DNA of 64,000 nucleotides from Mycolicibacterium iranicum (GTDB taxonomy: Bacteria; Actinomycetota; Actinomycetes; Mycobacteriales; Mycobacteriaceae). Every line of letters starts with the position of its first letter. Position 1 is the first letter of the stretch. The translations under genes were made by a program, and so were the position numbers. The notes beneath the pieces are model-generated. The model searched no databases, was not told the origin of the DNA, and was given only the letters and a program-made list of their open reading frames with translations. Location of the stretch: NCBI RefSeq assembly GCF_001650495.1, contig NZ_LWCS01000002.1, positions 124,001 through 188,000 of the forward strand, read 5' to 3'. Positions 55,234-63,635 of this stretch are shown here, piece by piece.

Positions 55234-57387
55234 CTAGAGTTCCTTTGTCACCAACCGGAGTTGCGCAGGTAGACCCGTGACTGCCACGTCGCCATCGTCG
55301 TCCACCGAGATCTCGAAGCGGTTGGTGGACAAAGGCAGGTTTTCCACTCGCAGCGGCAGCCATCGGTCGGGCACCACCGGAGACAGCTGCACCTGCCCCT
55401 GCGGGATATCGGGGTTCAACCGGAGCAGGCTACGCAGGATGAACCGTGGTGTCGCGGCTGCCCAGGCCTGCGGCGAACATGAGGTCGGGTAGGGCACGGG
55501 GCTGCGAAACTCCGCGCGGTCAAACCCGCAGAAAAGCTCGGGTAGCCGTCCCCCGAAATGCTGAGATGCCTCGACCAATGCTGTCGAAATCTGTTGCGCC
55601 TCTGGGATGAAGCCATAGCGGACCAAGCCGGCGACCGCGATGGCGGTGTCGTGTGGCCACACTGAGCCGTTGTGGTAGCTCATCGGGTTGTAGGCGGTCA
55701 TATCGGTCGCCAAGGTTCGGACCCCGAAGCCTGAAAAAAGCATCGGCCCGGACAGGTGCGCCGCTACGGGAGCCGCCTTGCCTGTATCGACTATCCCCGT
55801 CCACAAGCAGTGCCCCATATTGGAGGCAACGGCATCGACCTGCCGCTTGGCGCCATCCAGCGCCATGGCGAACGCTTGCCGGTCGGGCATCCAGAACGCA
55901 CGGTTGAACGCCGCCTTGAGTACCACGGCCTTGCTGCGCCAGTGCTGGGCGGTGGCGGCATCACCGTCGACGTCTGCCAGCTTCGCACGCGCCCGGTAGG
56001 CGCCGTACACGTACGCCTGAACCTCGCACAGCGCAATCGGCGGCACCGCCACACGTCCATCCTCGTGCGTTATGCCGTCGAAGGAATCTTTCCAACCCTG
56101 GTTGAACAGTCCCCGATCGGTGTGCCGTCGGTATTCGACGAAGCCGTCCCCATCGGCGTCGCCGTAGTTGGCGATCCACTCCAGGGCGCGGTCGGCGGCG
56201 GCGACAAGAGTTGCCCGGTCATCGTCGGGGAGGGCGCCCCAGCGGTCGAGTTCGCCGAGGAGCATCACAAACAGCGGAGTGGCATCGGCTGTGCCGTAAT
56301 AGGTGTTGCCGCCGCCCAGCGCCAACGCCACTTCTCGACCGAACCGCACTTCATGCAATATCCGGCCAGGTTCTTCCTCTGTCAGCGGATCCACGCGGAC
56401 GCCCTGGAGTCGGGCGAGGGTACGTAGTGTGCACAACGCAAGACGCGGGTCCAAGGTGAGCGTCATCCATCCGGTCAACAACGAGTCGCGTCCGAACAAC
56501 GCCATGAACCACGGGGCGCCGGCGGCCACGACCGGGCAGTCCGGGTGGCGCGGATCTTCGATCTGGAGGGCTCCGAGATCGCGCGCACCCGTCTCGATCG
56601 ACCGCGCCAATGCGTCGTCGGGTGTGGTGATTCGAGGGTTCGATACTCGCCACGCGTGTAGACGGCGTGCGGGTGCGCTGGCCTCGATCGGTTCGCCACA
56701 GGTATGTCGCGGTTGGAATCGTCTGCCGCCGACGAACGCTTCCACGGCGAAGCACGTCGACCACTGTGCTCGTGCGGGAACCACGGTGCGGAACGTGAAT
56801 CTTCCGGCAGTGACAATCGGGTCCCCGGTAGCGGTGATGACAACGCTGCGAGTGTCTTCGGCACCGGCGAGAGTGAAGGTCAACGACGCCGCTGCGATGT
56901 CGACCGCGAGTCCGTGCGGCGGGAGCACGCGTCCCTCCTTCACAGCGAAAAGGTCGGCGAAATCCGCATCGGCGGTGACGGTCACGATGACTCCGACCGA
57001 CTCCGAACCGAGGTTGCGCAGCACCAGGTCCTCACGCATACCGTCCTCGACAACACGCGTGCGTAGCACCAGCATTGTGCTGTCGGCGAGACTGTCCCGG
57101 GGCGGAGATCGACCGATGAATGTCGCGCGGAAGGGCTCGCCGGGGTCCTCCGCGGTGGACAGGTATTCGACAGGGTGTCCGTCCACGGACAGTCTCCAGC
57201 AAGAGAGGATGCGGGTGTCCGCGACGAACAGCCCGTGCGGCCGGTCCCGATGGACGTCTCCGGCCACCGCCGAGATGCAGAAGTTCGCGCCCTCAAGCAG
57301 GATCGCCGCGCCGGCTTCTGTTGTCACGGGCGGGCCTGCGCCGGACGCCCAGGCGCCGGCTGCACTCTCTTCACCATCGATGAACAT
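55234..57387 (-). CDS. Amylo-alpha-1,6-glucosidase / glycogen-debranching-like glycoside hydrolase
   Basis: 717 residues. N-terminal debranching-enzyme domain (GDE_N_bis-like, DRPHGLFVADTRILSCWRLSVDG), then an (alpha/alpha)6 MGH1-like barrel with PWFMALFGRDSLLTGW, FNQGWKDSFDGI and YHNGSVWPHDTAIAVAGL, where catalytic acids of GH63/GH133-like enzymes lie. No signal peptide. ATG 57387 shares one base with the glycosyltransferase stop (TGATG), so the two are coupled. Probably trims or remodels alpha-glucan or a compatible glucoside under stress. Confidence 0.88.
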   Translation of the reverse strand: MFIDGEESAAGAWASGAGPPVTTEAGAAILLEGANFCISAVAGDVHRDRPHGLFVADTRILSCWRLSVDGHPVEYLSTAEDPGEPFRATFIGRSPPRDSLADSTMLVLRTRVVEDGMREDLVLRNLGSESVGVIVTVTADADFADLFAVKEGRVLPPHGLAVDIAAASLTFTLAGAEDTRSVVITATGDPIVTAGRFTFRTVVPARAQWSTCFAVEAFVGGRRFQPRHTCGEPIEASAPARRLHAWRVSNPRITTPDDALARSIETGARDLGALQIEDPRHPDCPVVAAGAPWFMALFGRDSLLTGWMTLTLDPRLALCTLRTLARLQGVRVDPLTEEEPGRILHEVRFGREVALALGGGNTYYGTADATPLFVMLLGELDRWGALPDDDRATLVAAADRALEWIANYGDADGDGFVEYRRHTDRGLFNQGWKDSFDGITHEDGRVAVPPIALCEVQAYVYGAYRARAKLADVDGDAATAQHWRSKAVVLKAAFNRAFWMPDRQAFAMALDGAKRQVDAVASNMGHCLWTGIVDTGKAAPVAAHLSGPMLFSGFGVRTLATDMTAYNPMSYHNGSVWPHDTAIAVAGLVRYGFIPEAQQISTALVEASQHFGGRLPELFCGFDRAEFRSPVPYPTSCSPQAWAAATPRFILRSLLRLNPDIPQGQVQLSPVVPDRWLPLRVENLPLSTNRFEISVDDDGDVAVTGLPAQLRLVTKEL

Positions 57388-58418
57388 CACTGCGCCAGCA
57401 TGTCTCGGTAAGCAGCGAGGTGGTCTGCCACCATCCGCGAAGTGGAGAACCTTTCGTTTACCGCGGCCCGACAGTCCGCACGGTTCAGATCGGGGATCCG
57501 TTGCACGGCCTCGACGAGCGCGGCAGACTCCGAGCACAGGAAACCGGTCCGACCGTCGTCGACTATCTCCGGGGCGGCACCGTTAGGGCAGCCGACGACC
57601 GGTGTGCCACAAGCCATTGCCTCGATCATCACGAGCCCGAACGGCTCGGCCCACTGAATGGGATTGAGTAACGCCGACGCGCCGCCCAACAGAGCGAGTT
57701 TTATCTCGCCGGCCGCTTCCCCGATAAAGTGCACCCGGTCATCGAGAAGCGGCTCGATCTCTTCTGTGTAATAACGTTGTTCGGCCTCCTCGCGCGCCTT
57801 GGCAGCGATGACCAGGGGCTGACCGGCAGCCCGCGCTATGGCCACCGCTTCACGCACCCCCTTGTCCGGTGTCATCCGGCCCAGGAACAGCAGGTAGCCG
57901 CCGTCACCGCGTCCCACCGGATATTGGTCGGGGTCAATGCCGTGGTGGATCACGCGGTCTACGGCAATCTCAGGCGCGCTCGCGGCCTGATTCCGCGAAA
58001 TCGCAATCACCGGCATCTGTTTGCCGTAGCGGCCGTAGATGGTCCGTAGTTCGCCGTCGAACGGGCCATGGCATGTCGTGACGACATGCTCGTGACCACG
58101 GGCGAGGGCCCAGGCCGGCCCGAGCAGGGTGTGGTCGTGTACGACGTCGCATCCGGCAAGCGCCTCGTACCCCCGCATGACATGCGGAAGCTCCACGACA
58201 CCCTCGCCGACGCGATCCCATGCACCCGTTTCCAGCGCATACAGGAGCGGGACCGGAGCGGTGCTGTCGCCGGTGGCGTAGAGCCTGACCTCGTGCCCCT
58301 CGGCCACCAGTCCGCGCGCCAGTTCGCTCAACATCGATTCCGTGCCGCCATAGGCCGGTGGTGGCACGGCCACCCACGGGGGCGCCAACAGTCCGACACT
58401 CAGGGTGCGACGTCTCAT
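57387..58418 (-). CDS. GT4-family glycosyltransferase
   Basis: 343 residues, GT-B fold. N-terminal VGLLAPPWVAVPPPAYGGTESMLSELARGLVAEGHEVRLYATGDS and C-terminal VGRGDGGYLLFLGRMTPDKGVREAVAIA with FGLVMIEAMACGTPVVGCPNGAAPEIVDDGRTGFL, where the E-x7-E-type donor site lies. ATG 58418 is used because the open frame upstream is Arg-rich and unlike the family. It is in an operon with the debranching-like enzyme and may build the glucoside that enzyme trims. Confidence 0.88.
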   Translation of the reverse strand: MRRRTLSVGLLAPPWVAVPPPAYGGTESMLSELARGLVAEGHEVRLYATGDSTAPVPLLYALETGAWDRVGEGVVELPHVMRGYEALAGCDVVHDHTLLGPAWALARGHEHVVTTCHGPFDGELRTIYGRYGKQMPVIAISRNQAASAPEIAVDRVIHHGIDPDQYPVGRGDGGYLLFLGRMTPDKGVREAVAIARAAGQPLVIAAKAREEAEQRYYTEEIEPLLDDRVHFIGEAAGEIKLALLGGASALLNPIQWAEPFGLVMIEAMACGTPVVGCPNGAAPEIVDDGRTGFLCSESAALVEAVQRIPDLNRADCRAAVNERFSTSRMVADHLAAYRDMLAQ

Positions 58419-58764
58419 CGAACCATCGTCAGAAATGGGGGCATCCAACGCACCGGCCCGGCGGAGCAGAAAACGCTGACAACGGTGGGCCCGCCGGAAC
58501 AACCGTCTGACACGGCGAGACGCTTCGAATTTCGTGGCGGCGCAAGCCCCGCGACAACAGCTGCGAGACAGCAGGATTCCGCGTATACGCATTACCGCCG
58601 CGCGTCACGGCCATCGGATCGCGCCGCACAACACCTGCCTCCGAAGGACGATTAACGCGTTGCGTACTGGTGCCGACAGGCCGACGACCGCACCCGATTC
58701 GTGCGCCAAGGTAGCCAGGGGTGGTCTCGCCGCTCCTCGACGAACTCACGAAAGGAATTTCGCC

Positions 58765-58953
58765 ATGACGACTCAGGCCGGCCTCGAACAGAAGGAACGA
58801 GACTTTCTGGCGCAATGCGTCGGTGACGCCTACACAATGCTTGACCTTCTCCCCGGCGTGGATCCCAACGGCCCAGCGTTGGTGTGGCTGGCTGATCAGT
58901 TCCTGATCCTGCGCCGGGGTGATTGCCCGCCCGCGCATGCGATGACGCCGTGA
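58765..58953 (+). CDS. Small hypothetical protein
   Basis: 62 residues, ATG with AAAGGAAT ribosome-binding site 9 bp upstream. MTTQAGLEQKERDFLAQCVGDAYTMLDLLPG suggests one or two helices. Its GTGA overlap with the DUF305 gene supports translation. Family unknown. Confidence 0.6.
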   Translation: MTTQAGLEQKERDFLAQCVGDAYTMLDLLPGVDPNGPALVWLADQFLILRRGDCPPAHAMTP

Positions 58954-59597
58954 CAGGGACACTCCGGCGGAATCTCGGCACTGCGGCGGGGAATCGCCGA
59001 AGGAAACAGAGGACAGGCATCGCGTCGATCGGGACCTTGGCGATGGTAGTCGCAGCGGTGGCGTGCGGTAACGCCGACACCACTCGCCAGAACCGGACCG
59101 AGCACACTGCGTCGGACAACGGCACGACGGCGGTGGCAGACACCGAGGCGCACAACAATGCCGATGTCTGGTTCGTACGCCACATGATTCCCCACCACCA
59201 GCAGGCGATCGAGATGAGTGGCCTCGTCCTCGGTAAACAGGGCGTCGACCCCCGCGTGACCGACCTGGCCGGCACGATCGAGGCAACGCGGGAGCCGCAG
59301 ATAGAGCGTATGCAGAGTTGGCTCGACCGGTGGGGCGTCACCCACGCACCTGCCGATCGCAGCACGCTGAGCCCGCTCACCGACCGAGAATTGCGGGTTC
59401 TCAGCGAGGCCCAGGGCGCCGACGCCAGCCGGCTGTTCCTGACACAGATGATTGCTCACGACGAAGGCGCAATCAGCCTGGCACAGACGGAAATCGAGGA
59501 AGGTCGGTACCCGCCGGCGGTCACCATGGCACGATCGATCGCCGGAACCCGGCAGCAGGAGATCGACACCATGAAAGGCTTACTCGCCGCACTGTAG
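58950..59597 (+). CDS. DUF305 lipoprotein
   Basis: 215 residues. Signal with lipobox VAAVAC near residue 38, then a helical domain with FVRHMIPHHQQAIEMSGLVL and FLTQMIAHDEGAISLAQTEIEEG, the paired H-rich motifs that define DUF305 (a ferritin-like four-helix bundle). Members are linked to metal handling, often copper. GTG 58950 overlaps the preceding small ORF. Confidence 0.88.
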   Translation: MTGTLRRNLGTAAGNRRRKQRTGIASIGTLAMVVAAVACGNADTTRQNRTEHTASDNGTTAVADTEAHNNADVWFVRHMIPHHQQAIEMSGLVLGKQGVDPRVTDLAGTIEATREPQIERMQSWLDRWGVTHAPADRSTLSPLTDRELRVLSEAQGADASRLFLTQMIAHDEGAISLAQTEIEEGRYPPAVTMARSIAGTRQQEIDTMKGLLAAL

Positions 59598-59640
59598 CGA
59601 TCGCGGTCATGGGTGGCGCGCCTCGGGCAGAAGAAACCCG

Positions 59641-60645
59641 TCACCGTTCCAGTGCTGCGCCCGCGTCCCGCGACACCTCGTCGGCGATGCGGGTGGTTAC
59701 CGCACGGGGGTCGGCGGGCACCGGCGCCTGCGCGGCGACGCCGGCGAGCGCCTCGAGCGCCTCGGACGCCAGCGGACTCCACTGATCGATCCAGCCCGAC
59801 ACCACTTCGGAGTTGGCGGTGTTGTCAGCGACGATGTGTCGCAACAGCGACACAGTCCACTCACGATGCCAGCGAGCATCCTCGTCGAGCGAGAAGTGGA
59901 TGCTGGCCAGGATCGGGTCGCCGTTGGCGTTGGCGAGCGTACCCGCGATGTCCTGGTTGACGAGCCGGTCGATCCGAGGCTTGATGATCGCGTTGGTCAC
60001 GACGAACGATTCAGCCCAGTCATAGGCGACCAGCGCACGTTCGATGAGTTCACGCAGCGGCTGGAACGCCGCGGCTTCCTCCCACATCGCCCGCTGTCGC
60101 GCCACAGCCTCGACGTCGAGCGGTCGGCCGGCCATTTGCACTGTGCGGTAGGCGATCCGCTGGACGCGCCGCATCTCGTCGCCCATCTGGAACGCCGCGC
60201 AGTTGGTGATTCTGGAGGAGGGTGCCATCTGCGCGACGTAGGCGGCCAGCATCTGCAGCCCGTGCATCGGGAAGCGCATCGGGGCATACCAGAGTTCGAG
60301 GAATCTGATCCACTCGTCGTCGAGCTGCGCGCAGTAGTTGGTCTCATCGACCTCACGAAAGAGTCCGTCGACGACCTCTTCACGAGAGTCCTGCAGCCCG
60401 GTGTAGATCTGATAGGTGGTGCGCCGCGGGTCGGCGAACTTCTCCCAGTCGCTCGATCGAAGGGCAGAGCCTTCGCGATGGCGGTAGTACCAGTCGACCA
60501 CCGGGTTTCCGGCCGGCAGTTCGAAGCGCCGCGGGTAATTGTAGTGAAGATCCGTGCTCATCAGCTCGTACTCACTGGGGATGCGCCGGCCCGTCGCCAG
60601 TCGCGTGTAGGTCTTACGCCCCGGCGGCCGATCCGGTGTCATCAC
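59641..60645 (-). CDS. Diiron monooxygenase hydroxylase beta subunit (TmoE-like)
   Basis: About 334 residues. YTRLATGRRIPSEYELMSTDLHYNYPRRFEL and WYYRHREGSAL at the N-terminus, FADPRRTTYQIYTGLQDSREEVVDGLF, and a helical bundle, as in toluene-4-monooxygenase and isoprene/alkene monooxygenase beta subunits. It lacks metal ligands and scaffolds the alpha subunit. A GTG at 60645 and an ATG at 60642 overlap the effector gene. Last gene of the operon; it converges with DUF305. Confidence 0.92.
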   Translation of the reverse strand: MMTPDRPPGRKTYTRLATGRRIPSEYELMSTDLHYNYPRRFELPAGNPVVDWYYRHREGSALRSSDWEKFADPRRTTYQIYTGLQDSREEVVDGLFREVDETNYCAQLDDEWIRFLELWYAPMRFPMHGLQMLAAYVAQMAPSSRITNCAAFQMGDEMRRVQRIAYRTVQMAGRPLDVEAVARQRAMWEEAAAFQPLRELIERALVAYDWAESFVVTNAIIKPRIDRLVNQDIAGTLANANGDPILASIHFSLDEDARWHREWTVSLLRHIVADNTANSEVVSGWIDQWSPLASEALEALAGVAAQAPVPADPRAVTTRIADEVSRDAGAALER

Positions 60646-60932
60646 GACGGCTCACCCGCAAGCCGCCAGACCACGTCATCCTCCGTCAGCTGCATGACCC
60701 CGGTGAATGACGACAACACCACCTCCAACTCACCGGGAAATCGGACGCTCCCTCCCGCAGCTGCCTCGAGCGCTGTGCGCGACAGTCGGCAGATTCGAGG
60801 GGCCAGCACGCGTAAATAGGCACCCTCGTCCTGAACGGCGACCTGATCGTTCTCGTCCTTGATGGCCGACACGACCGTGCGTGCAAACGGTGTTGTGTGC
60901 AGGACAGGGCCCACGTGGTCGGCCTCGCTCAT
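60642..60932 (-). CDS. Diiron monooxygenase effector protein (TmoD-like)
   Basis: 96 residues. VGPVLHTTPFARTVVSAIKDENDQVAVQDEGAYLRVLAPRICRLSRTALEAAAGG followed by LEVVLSSFTGVMQLTEDDVVWRL matches MmoB/TmoD/effector proteins, which gate substrate and oxygen access at the diiron site. ATG 60932 overlaps the ferredoxin stop (ATGA). Confidence 0.92.
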   Translation of the reverse strand: MSEADHVGPVLHTTPFARTVVSAIKDENDQVAVQDEGAYLRVLAPRICRLSRTALEAAAGGSVRFPGELEVVLSSFTGVMQLTEDDVVWRLAGEPS

Positions 60933-61246
60933 CGCGCCTGCCCCACGTGCACCAGGATGCGGTCCCCGTCCACACGCACCGGAAACCGCCGCAGGCACGC
61001 CGCCTCGGGATTGACTCCGTCGCCTGTCCGTGCGTCGAACACCCACTCGTGGGCAGCACAGATGAGGACATTGTCTCGAAGTTCACCGTCGGACAACGGA
61101 TTCGCAAGGTGCGGGCATTGGTCCTGGTAGGCGTGCACCTCGCCGTCTATGTTGCACAGCAAGACGTCGACGGCCCCCACGCTCACCGCGCACATCTCGC
61201 CCTCCCAGAGGGAGTCGAGCGTTCCCGCCTCCAGCCACTGCTCCAC
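60929..61246 (-). CDS. Rieske-type ferredoxin of the monooxygenase (TmoC-like)
   Basis: 105 residues. Rieske ligands in CPHLANPL and CAAHEWVFD, with spacing typical of TmoC. It carries electrons from a reductase to the diiron hydroxylase. I place the start at GTG 61246 (VEQWLEAGTLDSLWEG), which matches TmoC N-termini; the frame extends to 61285 but would overlap the gamma subunit by 32 nt. Confidence 0.92.
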   Translation of the reverse strand: MEQWLEAGTLDSLWEGEMCAVSVGAVDVLLCNIDGEVHAYQDQCPHLANPLSDGELRDNVLICAAHEWVFDARTGDGVNPEAACLRRFPVRVDGDRILVHVGQAR

Positions 61247-61253
61247 AGCAACA

Positions 61254-61490
61254 TCACCTTCTCTCGACGGTGAAGATGTCACCATTGGTCAATCCGGCCG
61301 CGGCGATCGTCGAATGGGGATCCAGCAGTTCGCCGACCTCGTTGCGCACACTGCGCGACCCGCCCCGCTCGGGCTCGAGTCCCCAGGCCACCAACTGATC
61401 AGCCAATTGCGCGATGGTGCGTCCGTCCGGTGTCACCACGACCCTCGCCAGGAAATCGTCACTGGCGTAACCGAAGAGGTAGATCCGCAC
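61254..61490 (-). CDS. Diiron monooxygenase gamma subunit (TmoB-like)
   Basis: 78 residues. MRIYLFGYASDDFLARVVVTPDGRTIAQLADQLVAW and GSRSVRNEVGELLDPHSTIAAAGLTNGDIFTVERR show the ubiquitin-like fold of TmoB gamma subunits. GTG 61490, 10 bp after the alpha stop; longer in-frame starts lie within the alpha gene. Confidence 0.88.
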   Translation of the reverse strand: MRIYLFGYASDDFLARVVVTPDGRTIAQLADQLVAWGLEPERGGSRSVRNEVGELLDPHSTIAAAGLTNGDIFTVERR

Positions 61491-61500
61491 CGCCGCCCCC

Positions 61501-62982
61501 TTATGCCGTCGGTATGGGATCGAGGCGCCACGGATCAAGCCCGCGCCTGAGATCCTTACCCGTCTCGTTGGGCGCCTCGAGTCCCATCCACTTGTGCAGC
61601 TCCGTGAGCTTGCCCGGCGCCTCCCCGACGACGATGCGATCGACCACGCTCTTGTGGTCGGCGAACCGGGAGCTTTCCTGCGCAAAGATCCAGCGGCACG
61701 GCTCCGAGCAGAAAAGGTACCGTCTGTCATTCATCTCCAGGGTGCACGCAGTGTTGTGTCCGGGTTTGACGAATAGTGCCGGTAGCTGACAGAGGTTGCA
61801 CAGAGCCGGAAGTCCGTAGGACAGCGTGTTGCTCTCACCTCCTGTCTCCCAACGCCGCTCAAGCCGATCCCACAGCGGTCCGTATGTCGCCGCCCAGTCC
61901 GGGTACTTGGCGCTCAACCATTCGCGCTCCGCGTCATCGGGCATTGCGACGTCGAACCACAGGGTGGTGCGGTAGGTATACAACCCCAATTGGAAGCTAT
62001 GGTGTGCATAGTCTAATTCTTCGACGAAAAGGTCCCAGAACCAGGGCTTTTCGAGATCGAACTCCGCCAGGTTCTTCATGAACTGCTCCGTCACCCACTC
62101 TTGCATGAACTCTTTGAACGAGCGGGTCCGCGCGCCGAGCGGAGTCAGGTACTCCATCGCTGTTCCCGTCAGCGCCAGGAACAACCGCCAGCACCGCCAC
62201 CACATCTTGTCGACAAGGTACTGTGCCCGCTCCCGAGAGCCGTTCTGGAGCAACGTGCGCATCACCGGATGGCCGATCTGGGCATGGCGGGCCTCATCGG
62301 TCTGAATGCTGGCCAGTGTCTTCTCGAACAGGTGATGATGGGCGCGGTCGGCCATCGCCGCCATCGCCATGAACTGCAGGTTGGTGAAGCCGGTCTCGAA
62401 GACGAAGTTGAGCTGGATCGCGCTGTCGATGGCGTCGGCGGCGAGAAACATGTCATCGAACAGGTGCCGTGCGGCCAGGACCACCCACTCATCGGTATGG
62501 AAAGCCTTGTGTGTCCAGTCGAAATTGCCGTCGTAGGCCAACATGTCATGGCCTATCAGCAACGGTATCTGCGTGTGCCGGATCTCGTCGAGGGCGCCCA
62601 GACTCGACATCATCCGCCAGGCGCTGTCTCGCCCGAACCGTGCCATCCGCAACTCCGCGATCGCGCCGGCGTATTCCACGAGCGCAACGGCACCGTTGTG
62701 GAACTTGACCAGCTGCACCCAACCGGGATCGAGGCCTTCGAACAGGTGTGGTTTGTCCAACGCGGACCGCACGCCGAGCACTGCGGCGTCTTTCTGGCGC
62801 TGATTGGCAACGTACTCGCGGTAGGTGGTGCGATAAACCTCGTTCCAGTCGCGCCACGCGTCGTGAGCCAACCAGGGACGGCCGCTGAGCTCTTCCGGAA
62901 ACATCTCCCGCTCATCGACATAGCGGGGTGTCCAGTTGACTTTGCGGGCTAGTTCGAGCCAGTCGTCTCGTCGAAGTACCAT
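61501..62982 (-). CDS. Diiron monooxygenase hydroxylase alpha subunit (TmoA-like)
   Basis: 493 residues. The two DExRH iron-binding motifs are present (DEIRHTQ and DEARHAQ), plus the first-helix Glu in VEYAGAIAELRMARFG. Overall length and N-terminus (WLELARKVNWTPRYVDEREMFPEELSG) match TmoA/XamoA/IsoA of group 2 soluble diiron monooxygenases. C-terminal CELCLAGQ-like cysteines are absent; a CNLC and CTLEMNDRRYLFCSEPCRWIF cluster near the end looks like a zinc-binding YHS-type tail, as in many TmoA proteins. ATG 62982; the long in-frame extension is a shadow of the MEDS gene, with which it overlaps by 34 nt. Substrate may be an alkene, aromatic or isoprene-like hydrocarbon. Confidence 0.93.
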   Translation of the reverse strand: MVLRRDDWLELARKVNWTPRYVDEREMFPEELSGRPWLAHDAWRDWNEVYRTTYREYVANQRQKDAAVLGVRSALDKPHLFEGLDPGWVQLVKFHNGAVALVEYAGAIAELRMARFGRDSAWRMMSSLGALDEIRHTQIPLLIGHDMLAYDGNFDWTHKAFHTDEWVVLAARHLFDDMFLAADAIDSAIQLNFVFETGFTNLQFMAMAAMADRAHHHLFEKTLASIQTDEARHAQIGHPVMRTLLQNGSRERAQYLVDKMWWRCWRLFLALTGTAMEYLTPLGARTRSFKEFMQEWVTEQFMKNLAEFDLEKPWFWDLFVEELDYAHHSFQLGLYTYRTTLWFDVAMPDDAEREWLSAKYPDWAATYGPLWDRLERRWETGGESNTLSYGLPALCNLCQLPALFVKPGHNTACTLEMNDRRYLFCSEPCRWIFAQESSRFADHKSVVDRIVVGEAPGKLTELHKWMGLEAPNETGKDLRRGLDPWRLDPIPTA

Positions 62983-63635
62983 TTGGCCGCCTCGGTGATC
63001 TCGGCATCCGCGGTCTCTGGACTTCCGCGCTCCGCCCTGTGAAAGAGTTCGTCGGGTGACAGGTAGTAGGGGTTCTCCACGAGCATCCCGCCGATGAGCA
63101 TCCGCGGGTGCGTCTTGAGCAGGTTGACGATGATTCCGCCGCCGAAGCGATCGATGTCGTACAGGCATACGACGACCTGAGGGAACAACGGCAGAAATCG
63201 ATTCATCTCGGTCTCGAGCACCATGAGTTCGTCCATGTCGGGCACGACATCACGGCGTGACCATGCCTCCACCGCCCGCACCACGTCGAAGCGGCCGTCG
63301 TACATGACGTCGGACATCGCGGCCTTCCACGTGCTGATCACCTCATCGGCGCAGAAGCCGCCGGACCGCAGATACATGTCAGGTGCGCGAATGATGTCGA
63401 GTTGCTTGTCGGCCGCCAATTTCGCCGCGGGGGTACGGCGGTCGAGGGCGGCAAGGACCTCCCTGGGGTCACTTCCGTCGACGACACAGATGCACTTGTC
63501 ACCTGCGGCAAGACCTGCCTCCAGGAAGGGGAGCAGGATCTGGTCACGCTGGAGTTGGTTGGAGTAGAGGCCACAGATGTGATCGCCCAACGCCGCCTCG
63601 ATGCCCGGGACACCCAGATCGAGGGCATCGGACAC
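62949..63635 (-). CDS. MEDS-domain (DcmR-like) sensory protein
   Basis: 228 residues. ALGDHICGLYSNQLQRDQILLPFLEAGLAAGDKCICVVDGSDP and LDIIRAPDMYLRSGGFCADEVISTWK are the MEDS (methanogen/methylotroph, DcmR sensory) signature, a P-loop-like fold thought to bind hydrocarbons or their derivatives. It contains no DNA-binding domain. GTG 63635 has GGGGGG upstream. It is the first gene of the monooxygenase operon, so it may sense the substrate or regulate the enzyme. Confidence 0.85.
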   Translation of the reverse strand: MSDALDLGVPGIEAALGDHICGLYSNQLQRDQILLPFLEAGLAAGDKCICVVDGSDPREVLAALDRRTPAAKLAADKQLDIIRAPDMYLRSGGFCADEVISTWKAAMSDVMYDGRFDVVRAVEAWSRRDVVPDMDELMVLETEMNRFLPLFPQVVVCLYDIDRFGGGIIVNLLKTHPRMLIGGMLVENPYYLSPDELFHRAERGSPETADAEITEAAKWYFDETTGSN

